Shown here: piece after piece, positions 33,928 to 42,752 of the stretch
Layout of the letters: the number at the start of each line of letters is the position of its first letter
Numbering within the stretch: the first letter of the stretch is position 1
From: Clostridia bacterium
Lineage (GTDB): Bacteria; Bacillota; Clostridia; Christensenellales; DTU072
Assembly: GCA_017504305.1 (NCBI GenBank)
Contig: JAFVRJ010000021.1
Span: 1-64,000 of the forward strand
Direction of reading: 5' to 3'
Length of the DNA: 64,000 nt
Notes under the pieces: model-generated
Told to the model about the DNA's origin: nothing
Databases searched by the model: none
What the model saw: the letters and a program-made list of their open reading frames with translations, nothing else
Program-made: the position numbers and the translations under genes

Positions 33928-36141
33928 ATGAACAAACTGCGCTATAAGTCCCCTGCAAAAAATTGGCATGAAGCCCTCCCCCTCGGCAACGGTATTATCG
34001 GCGCCATGGTGCTTGGTGGCAAAAAGACCGAACGCATTTATTTTAACGATTCCTCTTTATGGTCCGGCTATCCAAAAAACCACGACAATCCCGAAAGCCT
34101 TAAGCACCTTGAAGAAGTCCGTAGTCTTGTGTTTAGCGGAAAGCTCAAAGAGGCCGACCGCCTTACCGAACAAAAATTAGACGGAGCCTATAGCGAAGGA
34201 TATCTTCCGCTTGGGCTACTAAATATTGATTTTAAGGGTGCTAAAACATCTGGTTACGAGCGTGAGTTAGATATTGAAAACGCTATACTCAATATCAAAA
34301 CCTCATCATTAAAACGCCAGTCTTTTATATCCTATCCGGACAAGGTTTTTGTTTACGATATTGTTTCAACCACCCCTATTAGCCTAACGCTCAACGCTTG
34401 CTCCGAGCTAAAAAGCGAAGTAATATATAACGATGGCATAAGCCTTATCGGTCGTGCACCTGATTACGTAGCTCCTAAATATTTAGGTCCGGTCAGCGAG
34501 CCCGTAGTGTACCGCGAAGACAAAGGCATGGCTTTTGCATTACGCGTTTTACCCGTCACCGACGGTCAAGTTGTCCCTTCAAAAAATGCCTTATCCATCG
34601 AAAACGCTACTCGCGTAACACTCTACGCAACAACAGCGACCGGCTTTATCTCTTATGATAAGATGCCCTCGACCTCTACCGAAGTGGCCCTATCAACTTG
34701 CAAAAAAATCCTTGCTTCCCTTACTTTAGATTACGATAAAATCATGAGCGCGCACGTCGCCGATTACCAAAGCCTTTATTCAAGGCAATCTTTGCGTATA
34801 GGAAAAAAATCCAATCTTTATACCAACAAATTGGTACTTAAAGCAAAGCTTGGTAAAATCGATACGGCTCTTGTTAATCTATTTTATAACTTTGGCAAAT
34901 ACCTTACGATTGCCGGTAGCAGAAAGGGCGGTCAAGCCCTCAACTTACAAGGTATTTGGAACGATAACGTTCGTCCCCCTTGGTCAAGTAATTACACCGT
35001 AAATATTAACGCTCAAATGAACTATTGGCCCACTTCAAGCGTCAATCTTCCGGAGTGCTTACACCCCTACGTCGACATGATAGTAGAGCTATCCAACCGC
35101 GGTAAGTCAACTGCGCAAACCAACTTTGGAGCTAAAGGTTTTTGCGTTAACCATAACACCGACCTTTGGCGCAAATCCGCTCCCGTCCAAGGCAACCCTC
35201 AATATATGTTTGCCCCCCTCTGCGGTGCTTGGCTTGTAAACGAACTTTACGAACACTATCGCTACGGCGCATTGAACGATCGCCGTCAAGAGATTTTAGA
35301 AGTGGTTAAACAAAACGCCCTTTTCGTAAAGGATTTTTTGGTTGAGCACAACGGCTACTACGTAACCTGCCCTTCCGCCTCCCCCGAAAACGCCTTTAAC
35401 TATAACGGTAAACGCGTTAATATCTCGTTTGCATCCGCCTTTGAAATGGGCATCGTTCGCCAGTCGTTTTTGGACTACCTCGACGCCTTCCCAAGTGGCG
35501 AGCTCACAGATGAAATCAATAAAATAATCCCAAAATTATACCCCTTCCAAGAAGGACCTGACGGTCTTGTCGAGTGGGATAAATATTACACTACCCCCGA
35601 ACCCGGACATCGACATTTTTCACCTCTTTACGCCTTCCATCCGGCAAGAACAATCGGTTATTACTCTCATCCTACCGAGCGCGAGTGGGTGCGTAAGTTG
35701 ATGCACAAGCGCATCGAGAACGTCAAACAATACTTTGGCTGGAGCGGTGCTTGGGCTATTTCAATAGCTGCAAGACTGCGCGAAGCGGATACCGTAAAAC
35801 TTGTTGTATCAAGGGTGCTTTCTCACGCGGTATTCAAAAACCTATTCGATATGCATCCGCCAAGGCTCTTCCAAATAGACGGCAACTTTGGTTTTGTCGC
35901 AGGTATTAACGAAGCACTTTGCTCCATTGAAGGCGATACCGTTGAACTACTACCCGCCCTCCCCTCCGATTGGAGTGAGGGTGAAATCAAGGGCCTATGC
36001 TTGCACGGCGGTAACAAAATCGATTTTAAGTGGGAGCGCGGTCTTATCACCTACGTAAAAGTTAGCGGAGAAAGGGTAAAAATCCGCAACTTGCACGTTG
36101 ATAAAAGCGCCAAAATCATCGGTGCAGAATTGCTAAATTAA
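33928..36141 (+). CDS. Glycoside hydrolase family 95 (alpha-L-fucosidase type)
   Basis: 737 residues. The N-terminal beta domain opens with WHEALPLGNGIIGAMVLGG. The (alpha/alpha)6 barrel contains the LNLQGIWNDNVRPPW and YTVNINAQMNYWP segments, the acid Glu487 in CPSASPENAF and Asp651 in QIDGNFGF. Family GH95 members cleave alpha-1,2-fucosyl or, in some, alpha-galactosyl linkages by inversion. No signal peptide is seen, so substrates are probably imported. It is the last gene of the long plus-strand run. AAGGAGTT precedes the ATG. Confidence 0.9.
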   Translation: MNKLRYKSPAKNWHEALPLGNGIIGAMVLGGKKTERIYFNDSSLWSGYPKNHDNPESLKHLEEVRSLVFSGKLKEADRLTEQKLDGAYSEGYLPLGLLNIDFKGAKTSGYERELDIENAILNIKTSSLKRQSFISYPDKVFVYDIVSTTPISLTLNACSELKSEVIYNDGISLIGRAPDYVAPKYLGPVSEPVVYREDKGMAFALRVLPVTDGQVVPSKNALSIENATRVTLYATTATGFISYDKMPSTSTEVALSTCKKILASLTLDYDKIMSAHVADYQSLYSRQSLRIGKKSNLYTNKLVLKAKLGKIDTALVNLFYNFGKYLTIAGSRKGGQALNLQGIWNDNVRPPWSSNYTVNINAQMNYWPTSSVNLPECLHPYVDMIVELSNRGKSTAQTNFGAKGFCVNHNTDLWRKSAPVQGNPQYMFAPLCGAWLVNELYEHYRYGALNDRRQEILEVVKQNALFVKDFLVEHNGYYVTCPSASPENAFNYNGKRVNISFASAFEMGIVRQSFLDYLDAFPSGELTDEINKIIPKLYPFQEGPDGLVEWDKYYTTPEPGHRHFSPLYAFHPARTIGYYSHPTEREWVRKLMHKRIENVKQYFGWSGAWAISIAARLREADTVKLVVSRVLSHAVFKNLFDMHPPRLFQIDGNFGFVAGINEALCSIEGDTVELLPALPSDWSEGEIKGLCLHGGNKIDFKWERGLITYVKVSGERVKIRNLHVDKSAKIIGAELLN

Positions 36142-36164
36142 AGTTTTGGAAAATAAAAAAACTA

Positions 36165-36193
36165 TTTACATAATTAGATAATTATGTAATAAT
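36165..36193 (+). promoter_or_regulatory. Promoter for GH27 with 24 bp inverted repeat
   Basis: TTTACA (36165-36170), 17 bp spacer, AATAAT (36188-36193). The perfect inverted repeat TTACATAATTA-GA-TAATTATGTAA (36166-36189) fills the region between the two boxes, a strong candidate operator. Confidence 0.6.
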
Positions 36194-36222
36194 TAACGAT
36201 ATACAGTAAAAAGGAGTTTCTT

Positions 36223-37875
36223 ATGGCATTAAAACGTAACGGCGCATGTCCTGTTTGTTACCTACGTCACTTGGTTACGCCCAAGGTAAGCAAAACGCCC
36301 ACCTTGTACAATACCGAGCCCTTTGATAACGGTCTTGCTCTAACCCCTCCGATGGGTTGGAACTCATGGAACGTCTTCAAAGAAAACATCGACGAGAACA
36401 TGCTTTACGACATGGCTAAAGCAATGAAGGACTCCGGATTAATTGATGCCGGTTACACCTACTTTAACCTCGACGACTGCTGGGAGGCGAAAGAACGCAA
36501 CGTCAAAGGTGAATTGGTTAGCGACTACACCACCTTCCCGAGCGGTATACGCGCCTTAACCGACAAGGTTAATGCTCTTGGCTTAAAGCTTGGTATTTAT
36601 TCTTCTAACGGCACACTTACCTGCCAACACTACCCTGCTTCCCAAGGCTACGAGTACCTTGATGCTTATACCTTTGCAAAGTGGGGCGTAGAGTATTGGA
36701 AGCTCGACTATTGCCACAACGTACCATACACAAAGTACGCTCCTTTGGTTGGCGGTATTGCGGTAAGCAAGAAGGGCGAGCCTATTGAAAAGCTATACTC
36801 CGTAGAGGAAGGCACTCGCTATGGCTCTGCTCATATTTTCAAGACAAAGTATCCCAAAAAACGTTGGATAAGAACCCAAAGGTTCAAAAACCACGTTAGC
36901 GGTCTTGATGAAAATCGTGGTTCTATAGAGTGGGAAATCGTTGTCCCCGAGGACGGCGAATACCTGCTTACCGTATACACTCACGAAATGTACCCAAAGT
37001 ATGAGAAACTTCTTGGCGCGCAAGTTAACGGTGGTAAGCTTTATCTTATTCACATCCCCAAAGCTATTTGGAATTGGAACGAGTATTTTACCCAAAAGCT
37101 CATACAGCTTAAGGCAGGCAAAAACGTTATTAAGCTATTTAACCCAATAGATAACAAGTCTACTTCCGACATGCTACAATACCAATACGCAGGCGAGTGC
37201 ATCAAGCAAGCAACCGCCGATTACGCTAAAGATAGCGGTGAAACAGAGCGCAAAATGGTATTTAGTATTTGTGAGTGGGGTTCGGGTAAACCTCATCTTT
37301 GGGGTGCAACCGCCGGCAACCTGTGGCGCACCACCGGAGATATTTACCATAACTGGAAATCCATACTCAAGCTTTACGAGCATAACGTAAATTTATACGA
37401 ATACGCAAGCGTAGGACATTGGAACGATCCCGACATGCTTGAAGTAGGCGTTGGCAACTTCTCATACAACGAGAACGAAGCTCACTTCGCTTTATGGTGC
37501 ATGATGGCATCTCCCCTACTTCTTGGTCACGATGTACGCAGTATGACTGACGACGTATTAAAGATAATAACCAACAAAAATCTTATCGCAATAGACCAAG
37601 ACGCTCTCGGCAAGCAAGCAAAACGTATTGTTAAGGGCGACGTGGATATACTTGTAAAGCCCCTTGTCGACGGCAAAACCGCAATTTGCTTCTTCAACAA
37701 AACCGATTCTATAAAGAAATATTCTCTCGATGAAGCAACCCTTAATAACGAAAGTTATATCGCATACAACCCAAACGGTGAGGTTCTTGACGCCATAAAC
37801 GGTAACACTACCATCAAAGCGGAAATGCTCGGTGGCGAAATCAAGGCGCGTACCGCAAAGGTATTTATCATCTAA
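36223..37875 (+). CDS. Glycoside hydrolase family 27 alpha-galactosidase with inserted beta domain
   Basis: 550 residues. The barrel starts LTPPMGWNSWNVF. The nucleophile is Asp162 in WKLDYCHN and the acid/base Asp373 in RTTGDI. Between them, about 195-325 is an insert resembling a carbohydrate-binding beta-sandwich (GSIEWEIVVPEDGEYLLTVYTHE onwards), which lengthens the protein over the usual 400. A 40-residue N-terminal extension carries a CPVC motif. The C-terminal beta domain is normal. No signal peptide is present. Alpha-galactosidase is most likely, N-acetylgalactosaminidase possible. AAAAGGAG precedes the ATG. Confidence 0.87.
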   Translation: MALKRNGACPVCYLRHLVTPKVSKTPTLYNTEPFDNGLALTPPMGWNSWNVFKENIDENMLYDMAKAMKDSGLIDAGYTYFNLDDCWEAKERNVKGELVSDYTTFPSGIRALTDKVNALGLKLGIYSSNGTLTCQHYPASQGYEYLDAYTFAKWGVEYWKLDYCHNVPYTKYAPLVGGIAVSKKGEPIEKLYSVEEGTRYGSAHIFKTKYPKKRWIRTQRFKNHVSGLDENRGSIEWEIVVPEDGEYLLTVYTHEMYPKYEKLLGAQVNGGKLYLIHIPKAIWNWNEYFTQKLIQLKAGKNVIKLFNPIDNKSTSDMLQYQYAGECIKQATADYAKDSGETERKMVFSICEWGSGKPHLWGATAGNLWRTTGDIYHNWKSILKLYEHNVNLYEYASVGHWNDPDMLEVGVGNFSYNENEAHFALWCMMASPLLLGHDVRSMTDDVLKIITNKNLIAIDQDALGKQAKRIVKGDVDILVKPLVDGKTAICFFNKTDSIKKYSLDEATLNNESYIAYNPNGEVLDAINGNTTIKAEMLGGEIKARTAKVFII

Positions 37876-37901
37876 AATCACTATTTATATAAGGAGTAAT
37901 T

Positions 37902-38732
37902 ATGTCAGAGTGCACTCATGATTGTAGTTCCTGCGGAGCAAATTGCCCTTCGAGAACACAGTCTCAACAAAAGGTAAACGAATTCGCAGCGCCCGAAAAT
38001 GCGTTGTCGAAAGTCAAAAAAGTTTACGGTATCGTAAGTGGTAAAGGTGGCGTAGGCAAATCTTTGGTTACCTCCTCTCTCGCCGTAAACGCAAGACGTC
38101 GCGGTTATGAAACTGCTATTCTTGATGCAGATATCACCGGACCCTCTATTCCCCGTGCTTTTGGATTAACCCAGCAAGCGGAAGCTATGGACGAAAACAA
38201 TATTTTCCCCGTAGTAACCAAAACGGGCATTAAGGTTATGAGTATCAACCTCCTTCTCGAAGACGTTACCAGCCCCGTTATTTGGCGTGGCCCCGTTCTT
38301 GCAGGCACCGTCAAACAATTCTGGTCGGACGTCGTATGGGGCGAGGTAGATTATATGTTCGTTGACATGCCTCCGGGCACCGGCGACGTACCGCTCACCG
38401 TATTCCAAAGCCTACCTCTCGACGGCATCATCATCGTAACCAGCCCTCAAGAGCTTGTTGGCATGATCGTTGAAAAGGCGGTTAAAATGGCTAATATGAT
38501 GAATATTCCGATAGTTGGCATAGTTGAAAACATGAGCTATTTCGTATGCGACAAGTGTGGTGAAAAGCACTATCCCTTCGGTAAATCCAACCTCGAAGAA
38601 ATTGCTCAAAAATACGGCATCAAAAATATCGCAAGACTTCCCATCAATCCCGATATTGCTTCCCAAGCGGATAAAGGTTTGATTGAATTAAACGAAGTTG
38701 AGCTACTTGATGCGTTAAGCGATAGCTTATAA
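37902..38732 (+). CDS. Mrp/NBP35-family iron-sulfur cluster carrier ATPase
   Basis: 276 residues. An N-terminal cysteine cluster (Cys4, Cys8, Cys11, Cys15) precedes the deviant Walker A SGKGGVGKS (46-54), and a CxxC occurs in FVCDKCGEKHYPFG near residue 210. The family binds and delivers Fe-S clusters in the cytosol as a dimer. TAAGGAG precedes the ATG. It follows GH27 by 26 bp without a visible promoter, so co-transcription is likely, but the functional link is unclear. Confidence 0.92.
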   Translation: MSECTHDCSSCGANCPSRTQSQQKVNEFAAPENALSKVKKVYGIVSGKGGVGKSLVTSSLAVNARRRGYETAILDADITGPSIPRAFGLTQQAEAMDENNIFPVVTKTGIKVMSINLLLEDVTSPVIWRGPVLAGTVKQFWSDVVWGEVDYMFVDMPPGTGDVPLTVFQSLPLDGIIIVTSPQELVGMIVEKAVKMANMMNIPIVGIVENMSYFVCDKCGEKHYPFGKSNLEEIAQKYGIKNIARLPINPDIASQADKGLIELNEVELLDALSDSL

Positions 38733-38745
38733 AATACAAAAATTT

Positions 38746-38767
38746 AAAGCCCCGAATTCGGGGCTTT
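38746..38767 (+). terminator. Bidirectional intrinsic terminator after the Mrp gene
   Basis: AAAGCCCC/GGGGCTTT stem around GAATTC, a 22 bp palindrome, with T-rich sequence beyond it on both strands. It separates the convergent Mrp and small membrane protein genes. Confidence 0.85.
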
Positions 38768-38771
38768 AGTT

Positions 38772-39122
38772 TTAATTAAAACCAAATATTATAAGGGATA
38801 TTACTATCAAAAGAACGGTGGGTATTATCGTTTCAATTACAAACGATAGGTAAGGGCTTCCTTGCCTTTTTCTTAATCCCCAACCAATACCTGCAAGTAA
38901 TGCAGCTACCGCATACGTTGCTATAGCTATAAGAAGCGCTATTAAAACGTAGCTTATAAATATTAGCCCTATAACAACTCCACCGCCCTCCGGGACAGCG
39001 GAAGTAGAGTCTCTATAGGCAGACACTATAGGCAAAAATAACGGGAGGGTAAAAACACTCGTTATAGTTGCCACTAACGTTAATAATATAGAAAAAACGT
39101 GTAATCCAATATATCTACGCAT
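38772..39122 (-). CDS. Small membrane protein, paralogue B
   Basis: 116 residues from the ATG at 39122, which overlaps the stop of the paralogue upstream by 8 nt. Three membrane helices are seen, with shared motifs MRRYIGLHVFSILLT at the start and AGIGWGLRKRQGS near 80 followed by a final ETIIPTVLLIVISLI helix. It resembles no family that I recognise. The tandem pair is a clear duplication, with paralogue A retaining the same start and the GGIGWGLRKKHG motif. Confidence 0.72.
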   Translation of the reverse strand: MRRYIGLHVFSILLTLVATITSVFTLPLFLPIVSAYRDSTSAVPEGGGVVIGLIFISYVLIALLIAIATYAVAALLAGIGWGLRKRQGSPYLSFVIETIIPTVLLIVISLIIFGFN

Positions 39123-39423
39123 TGAGTAAATATGTGGCGAATACCGATATTGCAAGTATTATCGGCAGTATTGTTTCGACCACAAATAAGCCGTAGGAGT
39201 TGCCGTGTTTTTTTCTTAACCCCCAACCGATTCCGCCAAGAATCGATGCAATCAAATAAGCACCTGCTCCGTATGCGGCAAATATTATGCCTAATACAAG
39301 AGAGGCTCCCTTTTGTAAACCGTCTTCCGCAGTATAATAATCAACGATCATTATTCCACAAAACACCGTTGCCGCAATGGTTAGCAATATAGAAAAAATG
39401 TGTAATCCAATATATTTTCTCAT
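39115..39423 (-). CDS. Small membrane protein, paralogue A
   Basis: 102 residues from the ATG at 39423, chosen because AAGGAGAAAATT precedes it and because the start then matches paralogue B (MRKYIGLHIFSILLT). Three membrane helices (about 5-25, 42-65, 80-100) are present. The function is unknown. It follows the GPH transporter stop at 39446 by about 20 bp and is probably in the same transcript. Confidence 0.75.
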   Translation of the reverse strand: MRKYIGLHIFSILLTIAATVFCGIMIVDYYTAEDGLQKGASLVLGIIFAAYGAGAYLIASILGGIGWGLRKKHGNSYGLFVVETILPIILAISVFATYLLNA

Positions 39424-39445
39424 AATTTTCTCCTTTTCTTTATCT

Positions 39446-40972
39446 TTATTCTCTAACAGCTTGAAGCGCTTCCCCTTCTTGCTCCGCCTCGACCTCTGTG
39501 GCGCTATCAACGACTTCCCTTGCCTTAAGCTCCTCTATTATAAGTTTATGGTCCTTTTTGGAAAGGTTATAGAATAGCATCGTGATTAGCATCAACGTTG
39601 CAGATACCGCCGAAACTATAAGTGCCAAATTGAAATACCTCGTGGCAATATCCATTAGGTCGGCGCTGACAACGGATGTGTTAAAATAATTTTTAGGCTC
39701 GTAGCCCATGCCTTGCTTGACGTAAGCCATAATAACGTTTGCAAGGTTGGTAAATACCAACACCAAGGCGTATGCAAAAGTTTGTATAAAGCCCTCGAGC
39801 CTCTTGCCCGTCTTGTACTGTTGATAGTCGTAAATTTCCGATAGCATCAATGGTTGCAAACTTCCAAAAGCATTGAACAAAGCAATAAAACGAAGTGCCG
39901 TAATTACCACTGCGGATATCGTGCCTTGCGGTACGTTCTGTACGCCTATTATACCCAATATCGCATAACCTAACGCATTTAAGCCCATCCAACCGATTAC
40001 TATCGTCTTATTGTTGAACTTACGGGTATAAAGCGGTAAGAGTATCATGTTGGGCGTTGCAGCAAAACCAGTTAAGAGCGTCAAGGAGCTAAATACCTTT
40101 AAGCCGTCTTCGATGGTTGTTGCGTAACGTAACTTACCCATCATCTCGGAGTCAACTTCGATGGTGGTACGCATACATCCCAAAATTAGCGCAAGGCTAA
40201 AAATCATCAAAGGCTTATTACGGGTAACCATTTTTAGACCTTCGAGTAGCCCAACTTTCTCTTTATTCTCTTGCGTTACGATAATTCTTTCCTTAACGCG
40301 GAAGATAAGCGATACAAGGAGTAAGCCTACCGCTACACTCAAAAAGCCCATCCATCTATACGCAAGATACTCTTTGCCGATGGAAAGGAAGTAGCTACGT
40401 ATAAAGCCTTTAATAAAGTTCATGATGGTGGGCGCAAAACCTATTACCAATCCTATTGGCGCCCAAATATCGGTACGCTCCTGTTGGTTGGGCGTAATAA
40501 CCGCAGGCATCATATTGAAGGTATTATTCCATAAATTCCACAGTATTAACGTCGGCACACAAATGCAGTAAGCATATATCATACGCGACGTTTCGTTAAG
40601 GTTTTGTGGTTGCCACGTTGCAAGTATTGCAAACACCGATATTATCGGCGCAATAAAGATTAGATAGGGTTTATATCTACCCCACTTTGTGTTGGTGTTT
40701 TGTAGCAACTTGCCGTAAATCGGTTGAATTATTAAACCTAATACGCTTGCAATAAGGCATATTATCGGTCCGTGCATAACGCCGATTTGGTACACTTCGG
40801 ATATTTGAGTGGCGGTGATGAGCGATGAAATTATATTAACTATAAAGCTAACGCCGAGCGCCGTACCCCCGAAGGAAAGTATCTCTTTAAAGTTCAAGTG
40901 TCTGCCCTCGAGAGGGGTATCCCACATCCCTTTTACCTTATTGACAATACCTTTAACGTCTATTTTTTTCAT
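39446..40972 (-). CDS. GPH-family sugar:cation symporter
   Basis: 508 residues, twelve helices. The first loop is KLLQNTNTKWGRYKPYLIF, and TPNQQERTDIW is the family motif after helix 4. The relatedness to the tailed transporter at 21286 is visible in the shared YDYQQYKTGKRLEGF/VKDYQQFLTGKRVDF segment. The tail here is only about 35 acidic residues. It lies downstream of the FGGY kinase, with a hairpin between, so the pair likely imports and phosphorylates one sugar. Confidence 0.88.
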   Translation of the reverse strand: MKKIDVKGIVNKVKGMWDTPLEGRHLNFKEILSFGGTALGVSFIVNIISSLITATQISEVYQIGVMHGPIICLIASVLGLIIQPIYGKLLQNTNTKWGRYKPYLIFIAPIISVFAILATWQPQNLNETSRMIYAYCICVPTLILWNLWNNTFNMMPAVITPNQQERTDIWAPIGLVIGFAPTIMNFIKGFIRSYFLSIGKEYLAYRWMGFLSVAVGLLLVSLIFRVKERIIVTQENKEKVGLLEGLKMVTRNKPLMIFSLALILGCMRTTIEVDSEMMGKLRYATTIEDGLKVFSSLTLLTGFAATPNMILLPLYTRKFNNKTIVIGWMGLNALGYAILGIIGVQNVPQGTISAVVITALRFIALFNAFGSLQPLMLSEIYDYQQYKTGKRLEGFIQTFAYALVLVFTNLANVIMAYVKQGMGYEPKNYFNTSVVSADLMDIATRYFNLALIVSAVSATLMLITMLFYNLSKKDHKLIIEELKAREVVDSATEVEAEQEGEALQAVRE

Positions 40973-40988
40973 AGTTCTCTTATTAAAT

Positions 40989-41013
40989 CGTAAGAGCCCG
41001 ACGGGCTCTTACG
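40989..41013 (-). terminator. Hairpin between the FGGY kinase and GPH genes
   Basis: Perfect CGTAAGAGCCC/GGGCTCTTACG stem (11 bp) with a 3 nt loop. On the minus strand ATTTAAT follows, a weak T tract, so it may be a partial terminator that lowers GPH expression relative to the kinase. Confidence 0.65.
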
Positions 41014-41019
41014 TTTTAA

Positions 41020-42615
41020 TTACTTGTTAAGCAAAGCAAAGTTTGCCTTGTTGGCTTTGTAAAGTCGTTTGAATACTTCGAAGTTCCTATCGTAAACGGG
41101 CTTGAGTTCCTTGTTGGGGGTAAATCTCTTTTCCACTTCGATATAATCCTTAACCTTGGATACGCTTTCGATAAGTCCAAGTCCTGCAGCAACGCAAGCA
41201 CAAGCACCTACCGCACCTACGTTTTGAGGGTCTTTAACAACTTCAACCTCGTGTCCGGTAATGTCGGCAAGAAGTTGTGCGGTAAAGTTAGATAGCGCTC
41301 CGCCACCTACAAAACGTATTGCTTCGCTTACGTTTGCCTTCTTTGCTTCTGCTTCGAGCATCCATCTTTGATGGAAACATACGCCCTCTAAAACGGCTCT
41401 GATGAGCTCGGTTTTGCCCGTTTCAAGGCTAATGTTGAAGAACATACCACGAGAGTTGGGATCTTCAAAGGGGCAACGGTTGCCGTGTAGCCACGGAGTA
41501 AATACTACGCCACCGCATCCTGCCGGTATGGAGTCACATACTTCGGTCATATAGTCGTACAAAGAGGTATACTTCTTCTCGATATCTTCCGCTTCGGTAA
41601 CGTTGGTCTTTTTAAGATATATACCGATTTCGTCAAGAGCAAGGTGGTTCTTTACCCACTCGAGACACTTGCCGGAAGTTTCCATTTCGGCAAAGTAGTT
41701 GTACTTGCCTTGTTCTGCGCCAACGGTTGCAGCAATCATTGCAGAGGTATCTACCATAGACTTATCAACTACCGTGCCTACCCAACCGGAAGTACCACTA
41801 TAGATATGAGTGTCGCCTACTTCGGTTGCGCCCGCGCCTACGCCGATAAGAGAAGCATCGATACCGCCGCCGAACACTTTGGTACCTTCTGCAAGGCCAA
41901 GTTCACTTGCCGCTTTAGCGGTTACGGTACCTACGCAATCGGTAGATTTCATTATGGGTGCAAGATGATCCATGTTGACGCCGAGCATTTTGCACATCGG
42001 CTTGGACCACTCCTTCTTGCGAATATCGTATATGAGCGTTGCAAACGCACTATCTTCAGTCATTACGCACTCACCGGTGCATTGTGAAATTAAAAACTCC
42101 TTAACGTCAAGCCATCTGTATGCCTTTTTGAAGTTTTCGGGCTCGTGAGCCTCTACCCACTTATACTTCCAAACGGGATCCTTTACCGATGCCGATACCG
42201 CGCCGGTATAGTATAAGGATTTTAAGAGCTTAACTACGTTTGCGCCGGCAATTTGCAAGCCGTGAGCCATGCCCTTTTTGATTTCTTCCCTTGCGCGTTG
42301 ATCCATGTAGCTCATCGCTCTGCGGACGGGGTTGCAGTCTTTGTCAACAAGAACAAGTGCTTGTCCTTGCGAACAGAAAGATATACCTTGTATCTCTTTA
42401 GGATCTACGTTGTAAGTCTTAAAAATCTTTTGGGTGGTTACACACATTGCGTGCCACCACTCGGCGGTGTCTTGCTCTACTCCGCCGTTCTCGAGTACGT
42501 AAAGCTTGTAGCCTTCCATAGCTGCAGCCTTGAGCTCGATGGTTGAGCCTACGTCAAATAAACAAGTCTTGATTCCGGTAGTACCGACGTCGTAGGTAAT
42601 TATATAATTAGACAT
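41020..42615 (-). CDS. FGGY-family carbohydrate kinase (xylulokinase-like)
   Basis: 531 residues. The N-terminal ATPase motif is YIITYDVGTTGIKTCLFD, and the central GGGIDASLIGVGAGA and C-terminal FVGGGALSNFTAQLLADITG are conserved FGGY features. It phosphorylates a sugar or polyol with ATP. Xylulokinase is the closest by feel, but the family is broad. GGAGGA precedes the ATG. It is divergent from DUF2804 across a shared control region. Confidence 0.87.
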   Translation of the reverse strand: MSNYIITYDVGTTGIKTCLFDVGSTIELKAAAMEGYKLYVLENGGVEQDTAEWWHAMCVTTQKIFKTYNVDPKEIQGISFCSQGQALVLVDKDCNPVRRAMSYMDQRAREEIKKGMAHGLQIAGANVVKLLKSLYYTGAVSASVKDPVWKYKWVEAHEPENFKKAYRWLDVKEFLISQCTGECVMTEDSAFATLIYDIRKKEWSKPMCKMLGVNMDHLAPIMKSTDCVGTVTAKAASELGLAEGTKVFGGGIDASLIGVGAGATEVGDTHIYSGTSGWVGTVVDKSMVDTSAMIAATVGAEQGKYNYFAEMETSGKCLEWVKNHLALDEIGIYLKKTNVTEAEDIEKKYTSLYDYMTEVCDSIPAGCGGVVFTPWLHGNRCPFEDPNSRGMFFNISLETGKTELIRAVLEGVCFHQRWMLEAEAKKANVSEAIRFVGGGALSNFTAQLLADITGHEVEVVKDPQNVGAVGACACVAAGLGLIESVSKVKDYIEVEKRFTPNKELKPVYDRNFEVFKRLYKANKANFALLNK

Positions 42616-42644
42616 ATGTCTTCCTCCAAAAATGCGTATACTTA

Positions 42645-42673
42645 ATTATACTACATTATTTAACCTTTGTCTA
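42645..42673 (-). promoter_or_regulatory. Promoter for the FGGY kinase
   Basis: Minus-strand TAGACA (42668-42673), 17 bp spacer, TATAAT (42645-42650). Confidence 0.55.
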
Positions 42674-42697
42674 TATGCAATCTTTGTTAAATGCCTA

Positions 42698-42726
42698 TTG
42701 AAATAGCCGTCGTTAAGTGCTATAAT
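42698..42726 (+). promoter_or_regulatory. Promoter for DUF2804
   Basis: TTGAAA (42698-42703), 17 bp spacer, TATAAT (42721-42726) with an extended TGC before the -10. Confidence 0.65.
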
Positions 42727-42752
42727 TACGTTAATAAGCTTTGGAGGTTATT

